Of a stretch of 64,000 nt of DNA, positions 18,722-28,028 are shown piece after piece. The translations under genes and the position numbers were made by a program. This stretch comes from Corynebacterium gallinarum (GTDB taxonomy: Bacteria > Actinomycetota > Actinomycetes > Mycobacteriales > Mycobacteriaceae): contig NZ_JACSPR010000001.1 in assembly GCF_014837045.1 (NCBI RefSeq), positions 186,001-250,000 of the forward strand, read 5' to 3'. The notes beneath the pieces were generated by a model. That model saw only the letters and a list, made by a program, of their open reading frames with translations. It made no database searches and had not been told where the DNA came from. The stretch's first letter is position 1, and each line of letters begins with the position of its first letter.

Positions 18722-19764
18722 GCTGTCCTGCCTTCCCGGCGGGGCCTGCTGGATCGTCTCAGGATGAACAGGAAGAACGGTGCCCCCACCGCAGCGGTGA
18801 CCACACCCACGGGGAGTTCCTGTGGTGCAAGGATGGTGCGGCCGATGGTGTCCGCGGTGACCAGGAAGATCGCACCCCACACCAGGGTCAGGGGCAGCAG
18901 GAGGCGGTGGCCTGGGCCGAATAACAGACGGAGGGCGTGCGGGACGATGATGCCCACAAAACCGATGAGACCGGAGATCGCGACCACCGAGGCCGTTCCC
19001 AGGGTCGCCACCGCCACCAGGGACATCCGGACCACCGTGGGGTCGATGCCAAGGGTGCGGGCCTCCACATCACCGACGGTCATCACGTCGAGCAACCGCG
19101 CCGAGGAGAGAATCAGCACTGCGCACACCACCGCGGGGATGGCGACGCTGACCACGGATTCCCAACGACTGACATTGAGGCTGCCGAGCATCCACACGTA
19201 GATCCGTGACACGGTGTCGATGTTGCGCTGCTGGATATAGGTCTGGATGGAACTGGCGAACGCGGCGACAGCCACGCCGGCGAGGATCACGACGGTGGCT
19301 GAGGACCCGAACCCCACTCCCCTGCTCACCAGGACGGTGGCGGCCACGGCGGTGATACCGCCGATGAACGCCGCACCGATGATCCCGAACCCACCGGCCG
19401 TCAACCCCAGGGACACCCCACCGACGATGACCAGTGTGACACCAAGCCCCGCGCCCGCGGAGACACCCAGGAGATAGGGGTCGGCCAGCGGATTGCGGAA
19501 CACCGCCTGGTAGGCCGCGCCGGAGAGCGCCAGCGTCGCCCCCACCACCATGGCGGTGACAATGCGGGGCAGGCGGATGTTGAAGAACACCGCCTGCTCA
19601 CGCTCACTGAGCGTCTCGGTCCCGGTGAGGTGGGCGAACACCTGTGCCGGGCTGAGGTCGATGATGCCCGAGAATCCCGAGTAGGTGGCCACCACCACCA
19701 GGACGACAAGTGATGCCGCAGTGGCGATGAAGGGATTGGTGGCCGCTGTTCTGATCTTGTTCAC
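18718..19764 (-). CDS. ABC importer permease, FecCD family
   Basis: A 348 aa membrane protein with about ten hydrophobic segments. The family signature RLPRIVTAMVVGATLALSGA followed by FRNPLADPYLLGVSAGAGLG is complete. Only one permease gene is present, so the channel is probably a homodimer, as in BtuC. It begins 51 bp after the binding-protein gene and overlaps the ATPase gene by 4 bp. Confidence 0.92.
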   Translation of the reverse strand: MNKIRTAATNPFIATAASLVVLVVVATYSGFSGIIDLSPAQVFAHLTGTETLSEREQAVFFNIRLPRIVTAMVVGATLALSGAAYQAVFRNPLADPYLLGVSAGAGLGVTLVIVGGVSLGLTAGGFGIIGAAFIGGITAVAATVLVSRGVGFGSSATVVILAGVAVAAFASSIQTYIQQRNIDTVSRIYVWMLGSLNVSRWESVVSVAIPAVVCAVLILSSARLLDVMTVGDVEARTLGIDPTVVRMSLVAVATLGTASVVAISGLIGFVGIIVPHALRLLFGPGHRLLLPLTLVWGAIFLVTADTIGRTILAPQELPVGVVTAAVGAPFFLFILRRSSRPRREGRTA

Positions 19765-19815
19765 AGTGGTGTCTGGACCCGACTATTCCTGGTTACTCCC
19801 GGTGCGCGAAGTTGG

Positions 19816-20850
19816 TTAGGCTGCCGCCGGTGCGGCGGCATTCTCCATGGTTGGGACGACCTGCTCATTGAGCTGACGGGCGATCTCCTCAACCAGTTCA
19901 TCCACCCGGGGTCCCCAGCGCGAGGCCAGGTCATCGTCGAGGCTGATCACCTGGTCATCGCGCACGGCGTCGATGGTCTCCCAACCGGGGCGGGCAGCGA
20001 CGGTCTCCGGGTCCATGCCCTCCGCCTTGGTGTTGGCCAGGAAGATGATGTCCGGATTGGCAGCGACCACGGCCTCGCTGGTCAGCTGGGGGTAATCATC
20101 GGTATCCGGTGCAATCGAGCTGAGACCGAAGGCGGCATAGATCTGTCCCAGGTAGGTCCGGTCGGAGATGGAATGGTAGCTGCTGGACAGCTCGTGGTAG
20201 TAGGTCAGACCGGCGTCCTTGACGTCCTGCGGCACGGTGGCGAGGGCCTCGTCGATGGTGGTTTGCATGTCGTCGACAAGCTCGGTGGCGTTGTCCCGGT
20301 TGCCGGTGGCCTCACCGAGGAGCTCAATCTGCTCATAGGTGTCCTCCAGTACCTCGGAGGCGTCGAGCATGAGGGTGGGCACGCCCGCGGCGGTGAGTCC
20401 GTCGACGATCCCCTCCCCGGTGGAGGTGAGCACAACCAGGTCGGGGTCATACTCCAGGACCGCCTCCACGTTCGGGGTGTAACCCGACAGGCCATCCACG
20501 CGGGGCGCCTCCTCCGGATAATTGGAATACTCGTCCGCGGCGACGACCTGGTCACCGGAACCGATAGCGAACAGCATCTCCGTGCTGGTGGGCGACAGAC
20601 TGACAATGCGTTCGGGCCGGTCCTCGATGACCACCTGGTCATTCGGGGTGACCGTGACCGTCACGGGGAAACCCTCGGCGGTGCTGTCTGTGGTTGCGGT
20701 ATCGCCGTCGGCGGACTGCCCCGCCTCCTGGTCGCTGCCGCATCCCACGAGGGCGGTCGCGGCCAGGAGTGCCGAGGCCACCAGGGCCGGGATGGAACGA
20801 CGCCTGCGGGGTCGTGGGATTCGGGTGCCGGGGAAGGTGTGTGGTGCCAT
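19816..20850 (-). CDS. Substrate-binding lipoprotein of the FecCD-type importer
   Basis: A 344 aa protein with a long basic N-terminus (RPRRRRS), hydrophobic core and lipobox LVGC with lipidated Cys37. After a Thr/Asp-rich linker comes a class III periplasmic-binding fold: RPERIVSLSPTSTEMLFAIG, then YSNYPEEAPRV and VEAVLEYDPDLVVLTS. ATG at 20850 is preceded by an AAGGGAG-type site. The ligand is not predictable beyond iron complex, heme or B12 type. A 15-bp perfect inverted repeat lies 63-103 bp upstream of the start and may regulate the operon. Confidence 0.9.
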   Translation of the reverse strand: MAPHTFPGTRIPRPRRRRSIPALVASALLAATALVGCGSDQEAGQSADGDTATTDSTAEGFPVTVTVTPNDQVVIEDRPERIVSLSPTSTEMLFAIGSGDQVVAADEYSNYPEEAPRVDGLSGYTPNVEAVLEYDPDLVVLTSTGEGIVDGLTAAGVPTLMLDASEVLEDTYEQIELLGEATGNRDNATELVDDMQTTIDEALATVPQDVKDAGLTYYHELSSSYHSISDRTYLGQIYAAFGLSSIAPDTDDYPQLTSEAVVAANPDIIFLANTKAEGMDPETVAARPGWETIDAVRDDQVISLDDDLASRWGPRVDELVEEIARQLNEQVVPTMENAAAPAAA

Positions 20851-20912
20851 GAGCTGAAACTCCCTTGGATACTCGTGCGCGGAGACGGGCCACCTCACAG
20901 CACCGGGGAACG

Positions 20913-20953
20913 GGTCACCGCCGTGCACATCCGTAAAATGCACGGCGGTGACC
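20913..20953 (-). repeat. Perfect 15-bp inverted repeat upstream of the importer operon
   Basis: Arms GGTCACCGCCGTGCA (20913-20927) and TGCACGGCGGTGACC (20939-20953) flank an 11-nt loop. There is no T-run on either side, so it is not an ordinary terminator. It would form a very stable hairpin in a leader RNA or serve as a protein operator. Confidence 0.85.
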
Positions 20954-21059
20954 TCACCTCGGGAGCCTGGGGTGGGCGGGTGAAGATCACTTCCACTCTA
21001 AACCCTAGCCCTCCTGGTGTATCCGGGGGCGTGTGTCCGCAACCCCGCGGGATGGGGTG

Positions 21060-21599
21060 TCAGGAGGCCCTGGTCTGGCGTTTCCTCGTTTTCCTGCGGA
21101 CATCCATGACCTCATCCATGTGGGAGACCGTCCACTCATACACGCTCTGCAGGGGTTCGATGACGGTCTCGCCGAGTTCGGTGAGTTCATAATCCACCCG
21201 CGGTGGGATCTGGTGATGGGAGGTGCGGGTGACCAGGCCATCCTCCACGAGGACCCCGAGCCGCTGGGTGAGCACCTTGGGGGAGATTCCCTGCACCTTC
21301 TCCCTGATCTCCCCGTTGCGCAGGGGCCCGTCCTGGATGCTGAGCAGGATGAGCATCGCCCATTTATCACCGATGGTGTCGAAGAGATCCCGGCTGAGGC
21401 AGGACCTGTCGAAGGGGTCCCAGGAGGGGATCCGGTTGTTGGCATCGAGCCGTTCGACATCTTCGCGCTCAGCCGACTTTTTGGTGACGACCGAATCTGT
21501 GGCAGGTGTGACAACCAGCTTCACCGGCACGGGGGCCGGAACCTGGTCGGAGCCGTGCGTGGGGGTAACCGACTGCGACGCTTCGTTGAGCAACCGCAT
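21060..21599 (-). CDS. HxlR-family transcriptional regulator
   Basis: A 179 aa regulator. After about 65 residues of low-conservation N-terminus comes the HxlR winged helix: SCLSRDLFDTIGDKWAMLIL with the conserved Cys and Trp, GPLRNGEIREKVQGISPKVLTQRLGVL and the wing RVDYELTELG. Many relatives sense redox or electrophiles through this Cys, but that is family knowledge. ATG at 21599 was chosen because AGGAG lies 8 nt upstream; an in-frame ATG at 21614 has no such site. It lies next to the importer operon but is separated from it by about 210 bp. Confidence 0.88.
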   Translation of the reverse strand: MRLLNEASQSVTPTHGSDQVPAPVPVKLVVTPATDSVVTKKSAEREDVERLDANNRIPSWDPFDRSCLSRDLFDTIGDKWAMLILLSIQDGPLRNGEIREKVQGISPKVLTQRLGVLVEDGLVTRTSHHQIPPRVDYELTELGETVIEPLQSVYEWTVSHMDEVMDVRRKTRKRQTRAS

Positions 21600-21960
21600 T
21601 GTCCTACTCCTCATCCCTATACTCTTCCTTACCTTGAAGTTCAGTCCGAATTAACCACAGGGTACCGAAATACCCGGGAGGATCCCGGGGGCACCATCGC
21701 TGTGACCAGACTGTTGGCGGACTCAATGTTCTACTGACGTTCTACTTAATGCGTCGTGGGGCAGGTCGGAACCGTTACGGATTCATCGCTATGAAAGTTC
21801 GCAGAATTCGCTGTGTGCTTGCTGCGGGGTGTGCCGGGGTGCGCAGATCCGTCCCTGACGGAGCGCGTGTCCCCGGGGCCAGCCGAGCGGTGGTCACCTA
21901 TCGTGTCCACCCCACCTAGTAGTGTGGTGACCATTGATTCACACCGAAAGGACACCACCT
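21600..21960. other. Intergenic region between HxlR gene and exonuclease gene
   Basis: No ORF of interest. It contains a direct repeat GTTCTACT at 21728-21735 and 21739-21746 (period 11 bp), a possible regulator site for the HxlR gene, and near the right end TAGTGT (about 21920) as likely -10 of the exonuclease gene. Confidence 0.4.
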
Positions 21961-23412
21961 GTGATCGCGGCACACGGCGCAACCATCACCCTGGATGGCT
22001 CCACCCTCACCATCACCTATTCGCCCCTGTTGACTGCCCTGTCGCAGTCAGGGGAGCACACGCGGGTCATTGACCTCGCCTCCGTCACCGGGGTGGAGGT
22101 CACCACCCCCGGTGCCCTGTCCTGCGGTGCGGTGGAACTCACCGGTGAGACCCCCACGGTGATCACCTTCTCCCCCAACCAGGCGCAGCAGGCGCAGGCG
22201 CTCGCCACCGATATCACCACCATTCTCCGCGGCGGGACCCCCACCGCGCCGGCCGACGGTGAACAGGAGACCCCGGACTCGCCCACTGTCGACGGGTTTG
22301 ATTTCGTCGCCTTCGACGTGGAGACCGCCAACGATGACTGGGGATCGATCTGCCAGATCGGCCTGGTGCGCTATGAAAACGGGGTGGAGGTGGACTCCGT
22401 GTCCTGGTTCTGCACCCCACCCGAGCCGCTGAACTTCTTCGAACCGGCCAATATCGCCATCCACGGCATCACCGCCGAACAGGTGGCGGGTGAACCCGCC
22501 TTCGCCGAGGTGCTGCCGAAGATGGTGGACTTCGTCGGTGACCTCCCCCTCGTCGCCCACAATGCCCAGTTCGATTTCACCGCGATCTCCCGGGCCTGTG
22601 CCGCAGCCGGTATCGAGGCTCCCGTCTTCAATTTCGGTTGTTCCCTGGCATTGTCACGGTCCTCGCGGTTGAAGTTCCACAACCACCGCCTGCCCACCGT
22701 CGCCCAGGTACTCGGGGTGGAGCTGCGCAAACACCACGACGCCACCGAGGATGCCCGCGCCTGCGCCGGCATCACCATCGAGCTGGCCCGCCGACAGAAT
22801 CATCAAGGCGGATTCATCGACTTCATCCACAGCCAGGGCTTCACCCTCGGTTCCCTGGACACCGAGCGGGTCTACCCCGTCCTCCGTGACCGGTCCGGTG
22901 CCAACGTGGCGGTCCAGCGACGCCGACTGGGCCTGGACACCCGGGTGACGGGCACGCCACCCACACCGCCCGCCCCAGCCAGCCCGGCCCCGGCTGCGAC
23001 CGGCGGGAGGGCCGACGGTCAGGCGTCGCAAAGCACCCCGCAGGAGCCGGCTGCCAAGGAGAAACCGCGGGGCCGCGCGCCGTGGGACAAGGTGTCCACA
23101 CCGGAGGTCATTCCCGATCCCAATCCGGACGCCGACCCGAACGGCCTGCTCTTCGGGCAGAATGTCACGCTCACCGGTGATTTCGAACCCTATGAGAAGG
23201 GTGCGCTGTGGCAGCGCATCGCCGACCAGGGCGGACAGGTGGGTAAGAACGTGACCAGGAAGACCACCATCCTCGTTGCAGGTCCGTGGGCCACCATCAC
23301 CAGCAAGCAGAAACGTGCCGAGGAGTTGAAGGAGAAGGGCCAGGACATCCAGATCTGGGATGACCAGCAGCTCTTCGCCGCGCTCGGGCTGGATGAACAA
23401 CCCCCGTTTTAG
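21961..23412 (+). CDS. DEDDh 3'-5' exonuclease (Pol III epsilon-like) with BRCT domain
   Basis: A 483 aa protein with three parts. Residues 1-95 form a small beta-rich domain of PH-like appearance (GATITLDGSTLTITYSPL). Residues about 112-285 are a DEDDh exonuclease: FVAFDVETAND (Asp119, Glu121), LVAHNAQFDFTAI and HHDATEDARA. Residues about 396-480 are a BRCT domain (GQNVTLTGDFE, GGQVGKNVTRKTTILVAG, KRAEELKEKGQDIQIWD). A proline/alanine-rich linker joins the last two. Such proteins act in DNA repair or replication fidelity. The start is GTG at 21961, with AAAGGA 9 nt upstream; the earlier TTG at 21934 overlaps this site. Confidence 0.9.
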   Translation: MIAAHGATITLDGSTLTITYSPLLTALSQSGEHTRVIDLASVTGVEVTTPGALSCGAVELTGETPTVITFSPNQAQQAQALATDITTILRGGTPTAPADGEQETPDSPTVDGFDFVAFDVETANDDWGSICQIGLVRYENGVEVDSVSWFCTPPEPLNFFEPANIAIHGITAEQVAGEPAFAEVLPKMVDFVGDLPLVAHNAQFDFTAISRACAAAGIEAPVFNFGCSLALSRSSRLKFHNHRLPTVAQVLGVELRKHHDATEDARACAGITIELARRQNHQGGFIDFIHSQGFTLGSLDTERVYPVLRDRSGANVAVQRRRLGLDTRVTGTPPTPPAPASPAPAATGGRADGQASQSTPQEPAAKEKPRGRAPWDKVSTPEVIPDPNPDADPNGLLFGQNVTLTGDFEPYEKGALWQRIADQGGQVGKNVTRKTTILVAGPWATITSKQKRAEELKEKGQDIQIWDDQQLFAALGLDEQPPF

Positions 23413-23505
23413 CCCCTCGGGAACCGAACCGGGTGTAGGCGCAGTCAAACCCTGACACAGACGTTCACACACGGGTCGAAGGCCCGGGGACACCCAGGGG
23501 GATAG

Positions 23506-24204
23506 ATGCTCGCCACCGCCACGACACCGGTGCACCCGGTGATCCACTCACTGCCCACAGCCGCCACCATCCAACCGCGGCTCCACCACCGGGCGTGGCG
23601 GGAGCGGGTGAGGTTCAGCAACGACGGTTTCTGTGACAGCCCCGCCAGCATCAGCCTCTCCCGATCCCTGACCATGGGTCTGGTGGCCGGGGACACCACG
23701 CTCAGCTACCGCGGGCTCGCCGAACTCGGCCTGGGCATCCGCCAGGGGTGGGACCTGGCCGCGGACAACCTTGTGAGGGCCGCCCGCTGCCCCGAGGGCA
23801 CCTGCTTCTACCTGCGCGATGCGGTCCACACCGGGCTTATCGACGCCCCACCGACCACCTCCGACGGTGGTGCCGGGGTGACAGCTGTGCAGGTGAAGGT
23901 ACCCGGCGCGCCGGTGACCTCCTGGTTGGCCCATCCCCGCACCTTCACCATCCTCCACCGGCACCTGCAGACCCGTCTGGGACCTGAGCTGATCTACCTC
24001 GCCCCGCTTCCCGACCTGCTCATCGCCTGTGCGACACCTGATCCAACCGGCACGGGGCAGGAGGTGGCCGGGTTGCTCACCGGCGGGTTGGCGGAGGCAC
24101 GGATCCCGGGTGAGCACTATATCTGCGCGACCCCCCTGGTCTACCGCCTCGGTTTCCCGGCCGTGGTCGGTGGCGGCGGTCCCGGTGCCGGGCTCGGGAG
24201 CTGA
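23506..24204 (+). CDS. Conserved-looking protein of unknown function
   Basis: A 232 aa soluble protein with ATG preceded by AGGGGGA. The central part has WDLAADNLVRAA, then LAHPRTFTILHRHL and LIYLAPLPDLLIACATP. This order vaguely resembles YtpQ/DUF1444-type proteins (an N-L helix followed by a strand pair ending in a PxxDxLL motif), but I cannot support the assignment. Two Cys (CPEGTCFYLRD) lie close together. No signal peptide or membrane helix is seen. The gene lies between the exonuclease gene and treY on the same strand. Confidence 0.65.
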   Translation: MLATATTPVHPVIHSLPTAATIQPRLHHRAWRERVRFSNDGFCDSPASISLSRSLTMGLVAGDTTLSYRGLAELGLGIRQGWDLAADNLVRAARCPEGTCFYLRDAVHTGLIDAPPTTSDGGAGVTAVQVKVPGAPVTSWLAHPRTFTILHRHLQTRLGPELIYLAPLPDLLIACATPDPTGTGQEVAGLLTGGLAEARIPGEHYICATPLVYRLGFPAVVGGGGPGAGLGS

Positions 24205-24302
24205 TTCTGTCCCCCGGCGCAGACAAACCGACACCATGACCGGGTTGTCATTAGTATCGGGTAACGATATTCGACCAGCAGTGTGTTTACAGGAGGAACC
24301 CC

Positions 24303-26744
24303 ATGGCACGTCCGATCAGCGCCACCTACAGACTTCAACTCCGCGGACCACAGGCGGATGAGTCAGGACGGTCCTTCGGTTTCGCCGAGGCGAAGGCGAT
24401 TCTGCCCTATCTGAAGAAACTCAGGGTCAGTCACCTGTACCTCTCCCCGATCCTGACCTCCATGCCGGATTCCAATCACGGCTATGACGTCATCGATCCG
24501 ACCACCATCAATGAGGAACTCGGTGGGATGGAGGGGTTCCGGGCGTTGGCGGAGGCCGCCCATGAATATGGCATGGGCATCATCATCGATATCGTGCCCA
24601 ACCACCTGGGTATCGCGGAGCCCTACCGGAACAAGTGGTGGTGGGATGTGCTCAAGCACGGCCAGGATTCCGAGTTCGAATATTATTTCGACATCGACTG
24701 GCATGAGGACAATGGTTCCGGGGGCAAGCTCGGCATCCCGATCCTGGGGGCGGAGGGGGATACCGACAAACTGGAACTGGACGAGGTCAATGATGAGAAG
24801 GTGCTGCGCTACTACGAGCACATCTTCCCCATCGCCCCCGGCACCGGTGACGGCACCGTCGAGGAGGTCTACGAGCGGCAGCACTACCGCCTGAATTTCT
24901 GGCGTGACGGGGTGATCAACTACCGTCGTTTCTTCTCCGTGAACACCCTCGCCGGTGTCCGGCAGGAGGATGCGATGGTGTTTGAGCACACCCACCGCAT
25001 CCTGCGTGAGCTGGTCGCCGAGGATCTCATCGACGGTGTCCGGGTGGACCACCCGGACGGCCTGTCCGATCCCTTCGGTTACCTCCACCGCCTGCGGGAG
25101 GTGGTGGGTCCGGACCGCTGGCTGATCATCGAGAAGATCCTGGGTGTGGAGGAACCACTCGACCCCCGACTGTCGGTGGACGGCACCACCGGATACGACG
25201 CCCTGCGCGAACTCGACGGGGTGTTCATCTCCCGGGAGGCGGAGGACAACTTCTCCATGCTCGCCCTGCAGAAGACCGGGTCCACCTGGGATGAGGTGGC
25301 GCTGCACTCCACTGAGGCCGCCCTGAAGAGGGAGATCGCCCAGACCGAGCTGCACGCCGAGATCCGCCGCCTGGCCCGTGCCATGCGACGCGACAACTTC
25401 TCCACCGCGGGCACCAATGTGACCGAGGAGAAACTCCACGAGACCATCGAGGAACTCATCGCCGAGATGCCCGTCTACCGCGCGGACTACATCTCCCTGT
25501 CTCGCACCACCGCGGCGATCATCGCGGACATGTCCCGGCGCTTCCCCTCCCGCCGTGACGCCCTGGACCTCATCGCCGCGGCCCTGCTGGGCAACGGCGA
25601 GGCGAAGATCCGGTTCGCCCAGGTCTGTGGTGCCGTCATGGCAAAGGGTGTGGAAGACACCACCTTCTACCGGGCGTCCCGCCTGGTGGCACTGCAGGAG
25701 GTCGGTGGCGCGCCGGGACGTTTCGGTGTCTCCGCCGCCGAGTTCCACCTGCTGCAGGAGGAGCGCAGCATGCTGTGGCCCCGTGCCATGACCACGCTGT
25801 CCACCCATGACACCAAGCGTGGTGAGGATGTCCGTGCCCGCATCATCGAGCTCACCGAGGACCCCTCGGAGTTCTCCGAGCTGGTCAACCGGGTCAGTGC
25901 CATCCTGCCGGCACCGGACGGGGCCACCGGGTTCTTCCTCTTCCAGAACCTGCTGGGGATCTGGCCGGCGGATGGGGTGATCACCGAATCCCTGCGCACC
26001 CGGTTCCACGACTATGCACAGAAGGCCGTGCGTGAGGCCTCGGTGAAGACCACCTGGGCGGACCCGAATGAGAGGTTCGAATCCGCCCTCGCGGACTGGA
26101 TCGATGCCATGTTCGACGGCCCGGCCACCTCCATGATCACCGAGTTCGTCGCCCGTCTGCACCGCGGTGCCGTCCAGATCTCCCTGGGCAGGAAGATGCT
26201 GCAGCTGGTCGGGGCAGGCATCCCGGACACCTACCAGGGCGCCGAGTTCTTCGAGGATTCCCTCGTGGATCCCGACAACCGCAGGTTCGTCGATTACACC
26301 GCCCGTTCCCAGGCTCTCGACCAGCTGGAGGACTGGGACTGGTCCGAGGTGTCGCAGCCCGGTTATACCCACCTGGAGGAGCATTTCAACCTGGCCAAGA
26401 TCGCCGTGGTCAGGCATGCCCACGCGGTCCGACAGGAATACCCCGCATGTTTCGTCGGCGGGGACCACCAGGCGGTGTTCGCCCAGGGCCGCGCGGAGGC
26501 ACACATCGTCGGTATCGCCCGTGGCACGGACCGCCAGCACCTGAGCATCATCGGACTGGCGGTGCGCCGACCATTGATCCTCGAGGAGACCGGTGGCTGG
26601 TTCGACACCACCGTCACCCTGCCCGCGGGGCGCTGGCGTGATCGTCTCACCGGACGGGTCTACACCGGCAAGGTGCCCGCCGACCAGATCTTCGCGGATC
26701 TGCCCACCGCCCTGTTGGTGCTGCAGCCGGAAACCGAGATCTAG
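24303..26744 (+). CDS. treY: Maltooligosyl trehalose synthase TreY
   Basis: An 813 aa GH13 enzyme that converts the reducing-end alpha-1,4 bond of maltodextrins into the alpha-1,1 bond of trehalose. The start ISATYRLQLRG, the LYLSPIL and GYDVIDP barrel elements, nucleophile region GVRVDHPDGLSDP, acid region IIEKILG and STHDTKRGEDVRAR are all typical; the length also fits. AGGAGG lies 7 nt before ATG. TreZ, the partner that releases trehalose, is encoded at 30879-32600. In Corynebacterium trehalose is needed for mycolate transfer and osmoprotection. Confidence 0.96.
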   Translation: MARPISATYRLQLRGPQADESGRSFGFAEAKAILPYLKKLRVSHLYLSPILTSMPDSNHGYDVIDPTTINEELGGMEGFRALAEAAHEYGMGIIIDIVPNHLGIAEPYRNKWWWDVLKHGQDSEFEYYFDIDWHEDNGSGGKLGIPILGAEGDTDKLELDEVNDEKVLRYYEHIFPIAPGTGDGTVEEVYERQHYRLNFWRDGVINYRRFFSVNTLAGVRQEDAMVFEHTHRILRELVAEDLIDGVRVDHPDGLSDPFGYLHRLREVVGPDRWLIIEKILGVEEPLDPRLSVDGTTGYDALRELDGVFISREAEDNFSMLALQKTGSTWDEVALHSTEAALKREIAQTELHAEIRRLARAMRRDNFSTAGTNVTEEKLHETIEELIAEMPVYRADYISLSRTTAAIIADMSRRFPSRRDALDLIAAALLGNGEAKIRFAQVCGAVMAKGVEDTTFYRASRLVALQEVGGAPGRFGVSAAEFHLLQEERSMLWPRAMTTLSTHDTKRGEDVRARIIELTEDPSEFSELVNRVSAILPAPDGATGFFLFQNLLGIWPADGVITESLRTRFHDYAQKAVREASVKTTWADPNERFESALADWIDAMFDGPATSMITEFVARLHRGAVQISLGRKMLQLVGAGIPDTYQGAEFFEDSLVDPDNRRFVDYTARSQALDQLEDWDWSEVSQPGYTHLEEHFNLAKIAVVRHAHAVRQEYPACFVGGDHQAVFAQGRAEAHIVGIARGTDRQHLSIIGLAVRRPLILEETGGWFDTTVTLPAGRWRDRLTGRVYTGKVPADQIFADLPTALLVLQPETEI

Positions 26745-26778
26745 TTCGGGAATGCCACTGAGGGGTGTCCCCCTCTGC

Positions 26779-26794
26779 ACCACCCACGGGTGGT
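26779..26794. repeat. Short palindrome upstream of the alarmone synthetase gene
   Basis: ACCACCC-AC-GGGTGGT, 7-bp arms with a 2-bp centre, 33 bp upstream of the TAGGCT -10 box. It could be an operator; a terminator for treY is less likely because no T-run follows. Confidence 0.35.
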
Positions 26795-26826
26795 CAGACC
26801 AGTAACGCCCACCGGTGGTGCCCGAC

Positions 26827-26832
26827 TAGGCT
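26827..26832 (+). promoter_or_regulatory. -10 box of leaderless alarmone synthetase gene
   Basis: TAGGCT, 8 nt before the GTG at 26841, without a Shine-Dalgarno sequence. This supports the GTG start rather than the longer frame. Confidence 0.55.
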
Positions 26833-26840
26833 GGGTGGGC

Positions 26841-27929
26841 GTGACGTATGACAAGACACTGGCCAGGTTCGGAAGCTATTATCACGAGTTCCGTCGCTCC
26901 CACCCCGGGGTGGCCGAGGATTTCCACGCCGCCATCGAGGAGTTACTCACCGATGGCGGTGTCACCTATGACCGGGTGAGCACCCGGCTCAAGGAGTGGT
27001 CGAGCCTCAAGGCCAAGGCCCGGAAGAAGGGCCCGGACGGCGCGCTCCTCTACCCGGACCCCCGGCGTGATATCCACGACATGATCGGAGTGCGGATCAC
27101 CACCTACCACTCCACTGAGATCCCCGTGGCACTGAAGGTGCTGCGGGATTCCTTCGTCGTGCACAAGTCGGTGGATAAGGCCAAGGAGACGCGTATCTCC
27201 GGGGGATTCGGCTACGGATCACACCATCTCATCCTGGAGGTGGATGACACCAACGAGGACCTGCAGGATTATGTGGGCATGGTGTTCGAGGTGCAGGTGC
27301 GCACCGTGCTCCAGCATGCCTGGGCGGAGTTCGAGCATGATATCCGCTACAAGCGCAGTGGGATCGCTACGGGTGCCGCGGATGGCACCACCGGTCAGCT
27401 CAACCCGGAGGTGGACCGCATGTTCACCCTGGCGGCGGGGTTGATCGAACTGGCGGACCAGCAGTTCGACCAGATCGCCGCACTGAAGGAAACCGGGCAC
27501 CCCACCGACGAGACAGTGGAGATCACCGCGGAGACCCTGCCGGGTGTCCTGGCGATGCTCATCGGCAACCGGTTTCCCCGCCCCCGGTCCGAGACCTACC
27601 GGTTTTTGGAGGAGATCCTCACTGTCCACGGGGTCACCTCGGTGGGTGCGCTGCGGGAGCTGCTGGATGTCACCGACATCGAGTTGCTGCTGAAGATCAT
27701 GCGCTACCGTTTCCACCCCGGCCAGACCCGCATCATCGATGATCTCCTGCTCAAGAAGTTCGGGCAGGTACATATCGATGCCACGGCCCCGAAGGATGCG
27801 CAACCCCCACAGACCAAACGTCGGGGTCAGATGAAACGGAAGCTGGAGATGATGCAGCAGGCCCATATCGCGGAGCAACCGTCCGCTATTTCCGCCGAGC
27901 GGAATACCGAGAAGGAACAACAGTCGTGA
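26841..27929 (+). CDS. relS: Small (p)ppGpp synthetase (RelS-like)
   Basis: A 362 aa protein with a RelA/SpoT nucleotidyltransferase domain at about residues 25-185: RLKEWSSLKAKARKKG, DIHDMIGVRITTYHS, GYGSHHLILEV and VFEVQVRTVLQHAWAEFEHDIRYK, the classical synthetase motifs. There is no HD hydrolase domain and no TGS/ACT part, so it is a small alarmone synthetase. The C-terminal half is helical and ends in a basic segment (KRRGQMKRKLEMMQQ). C. glutamicum has a homologous synthetase, RelS, next to treY. GTG at 26841 is favoured because TAGGCT lies 8 nt upstream. Confidence 0.87.
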   Translation: MTYDKTLARFGSYYHEFRRSHPGVAEDFHAAIEELLTDGGVTYDRVSTRLKEWSSLKAKARKKGPDGALLYPDPRRDIHDMIGVRITTYHSTEIPVALKVLRDSFVVHKSVDKAKETRISGGFGYGSHHLILEVDDTNEDLQDYVGMVFEVQVRTVLQHAWAEFEHDIRYKRSGIATGAADGTTGQLNPEVDRMFTLAAGLIELADQQFDQIAALKETGHPTDETVEITAETLPGVLAMLIGNRFPRPRSETYRFLEEILTVHGVTSVGALRELLDVTDIELLLKIMRYRFHPGQTRIIDDLLLKKFGQVHIDATAPKDAQPPQTKRRGQMKRKLEMMQQAHIAEQPSAISAERNTEKEQQS

Positions 27930-28028
27930 CACCTCCCGGCACGCGGGCATCAATGGATGGCATGCGATACTGCTCAGAGTACGCTGGATATCAGATACCA
28001 ACCGCCTGAACCAAGGAGCTACTGACAA

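Noticed and set aside
20851..20953. Cobalamin riboswitch before the FecCD-type importer
   Set aside because: No B12-box consensus is visible; only the perfect inverted repeat stands out.
24363..26783. Minus-strand 806-codon open frame opposite treY
   Set aside because: Same reason: antisense shadow of a GC-rich gene, no motif, and TreY is complete on the other strand.
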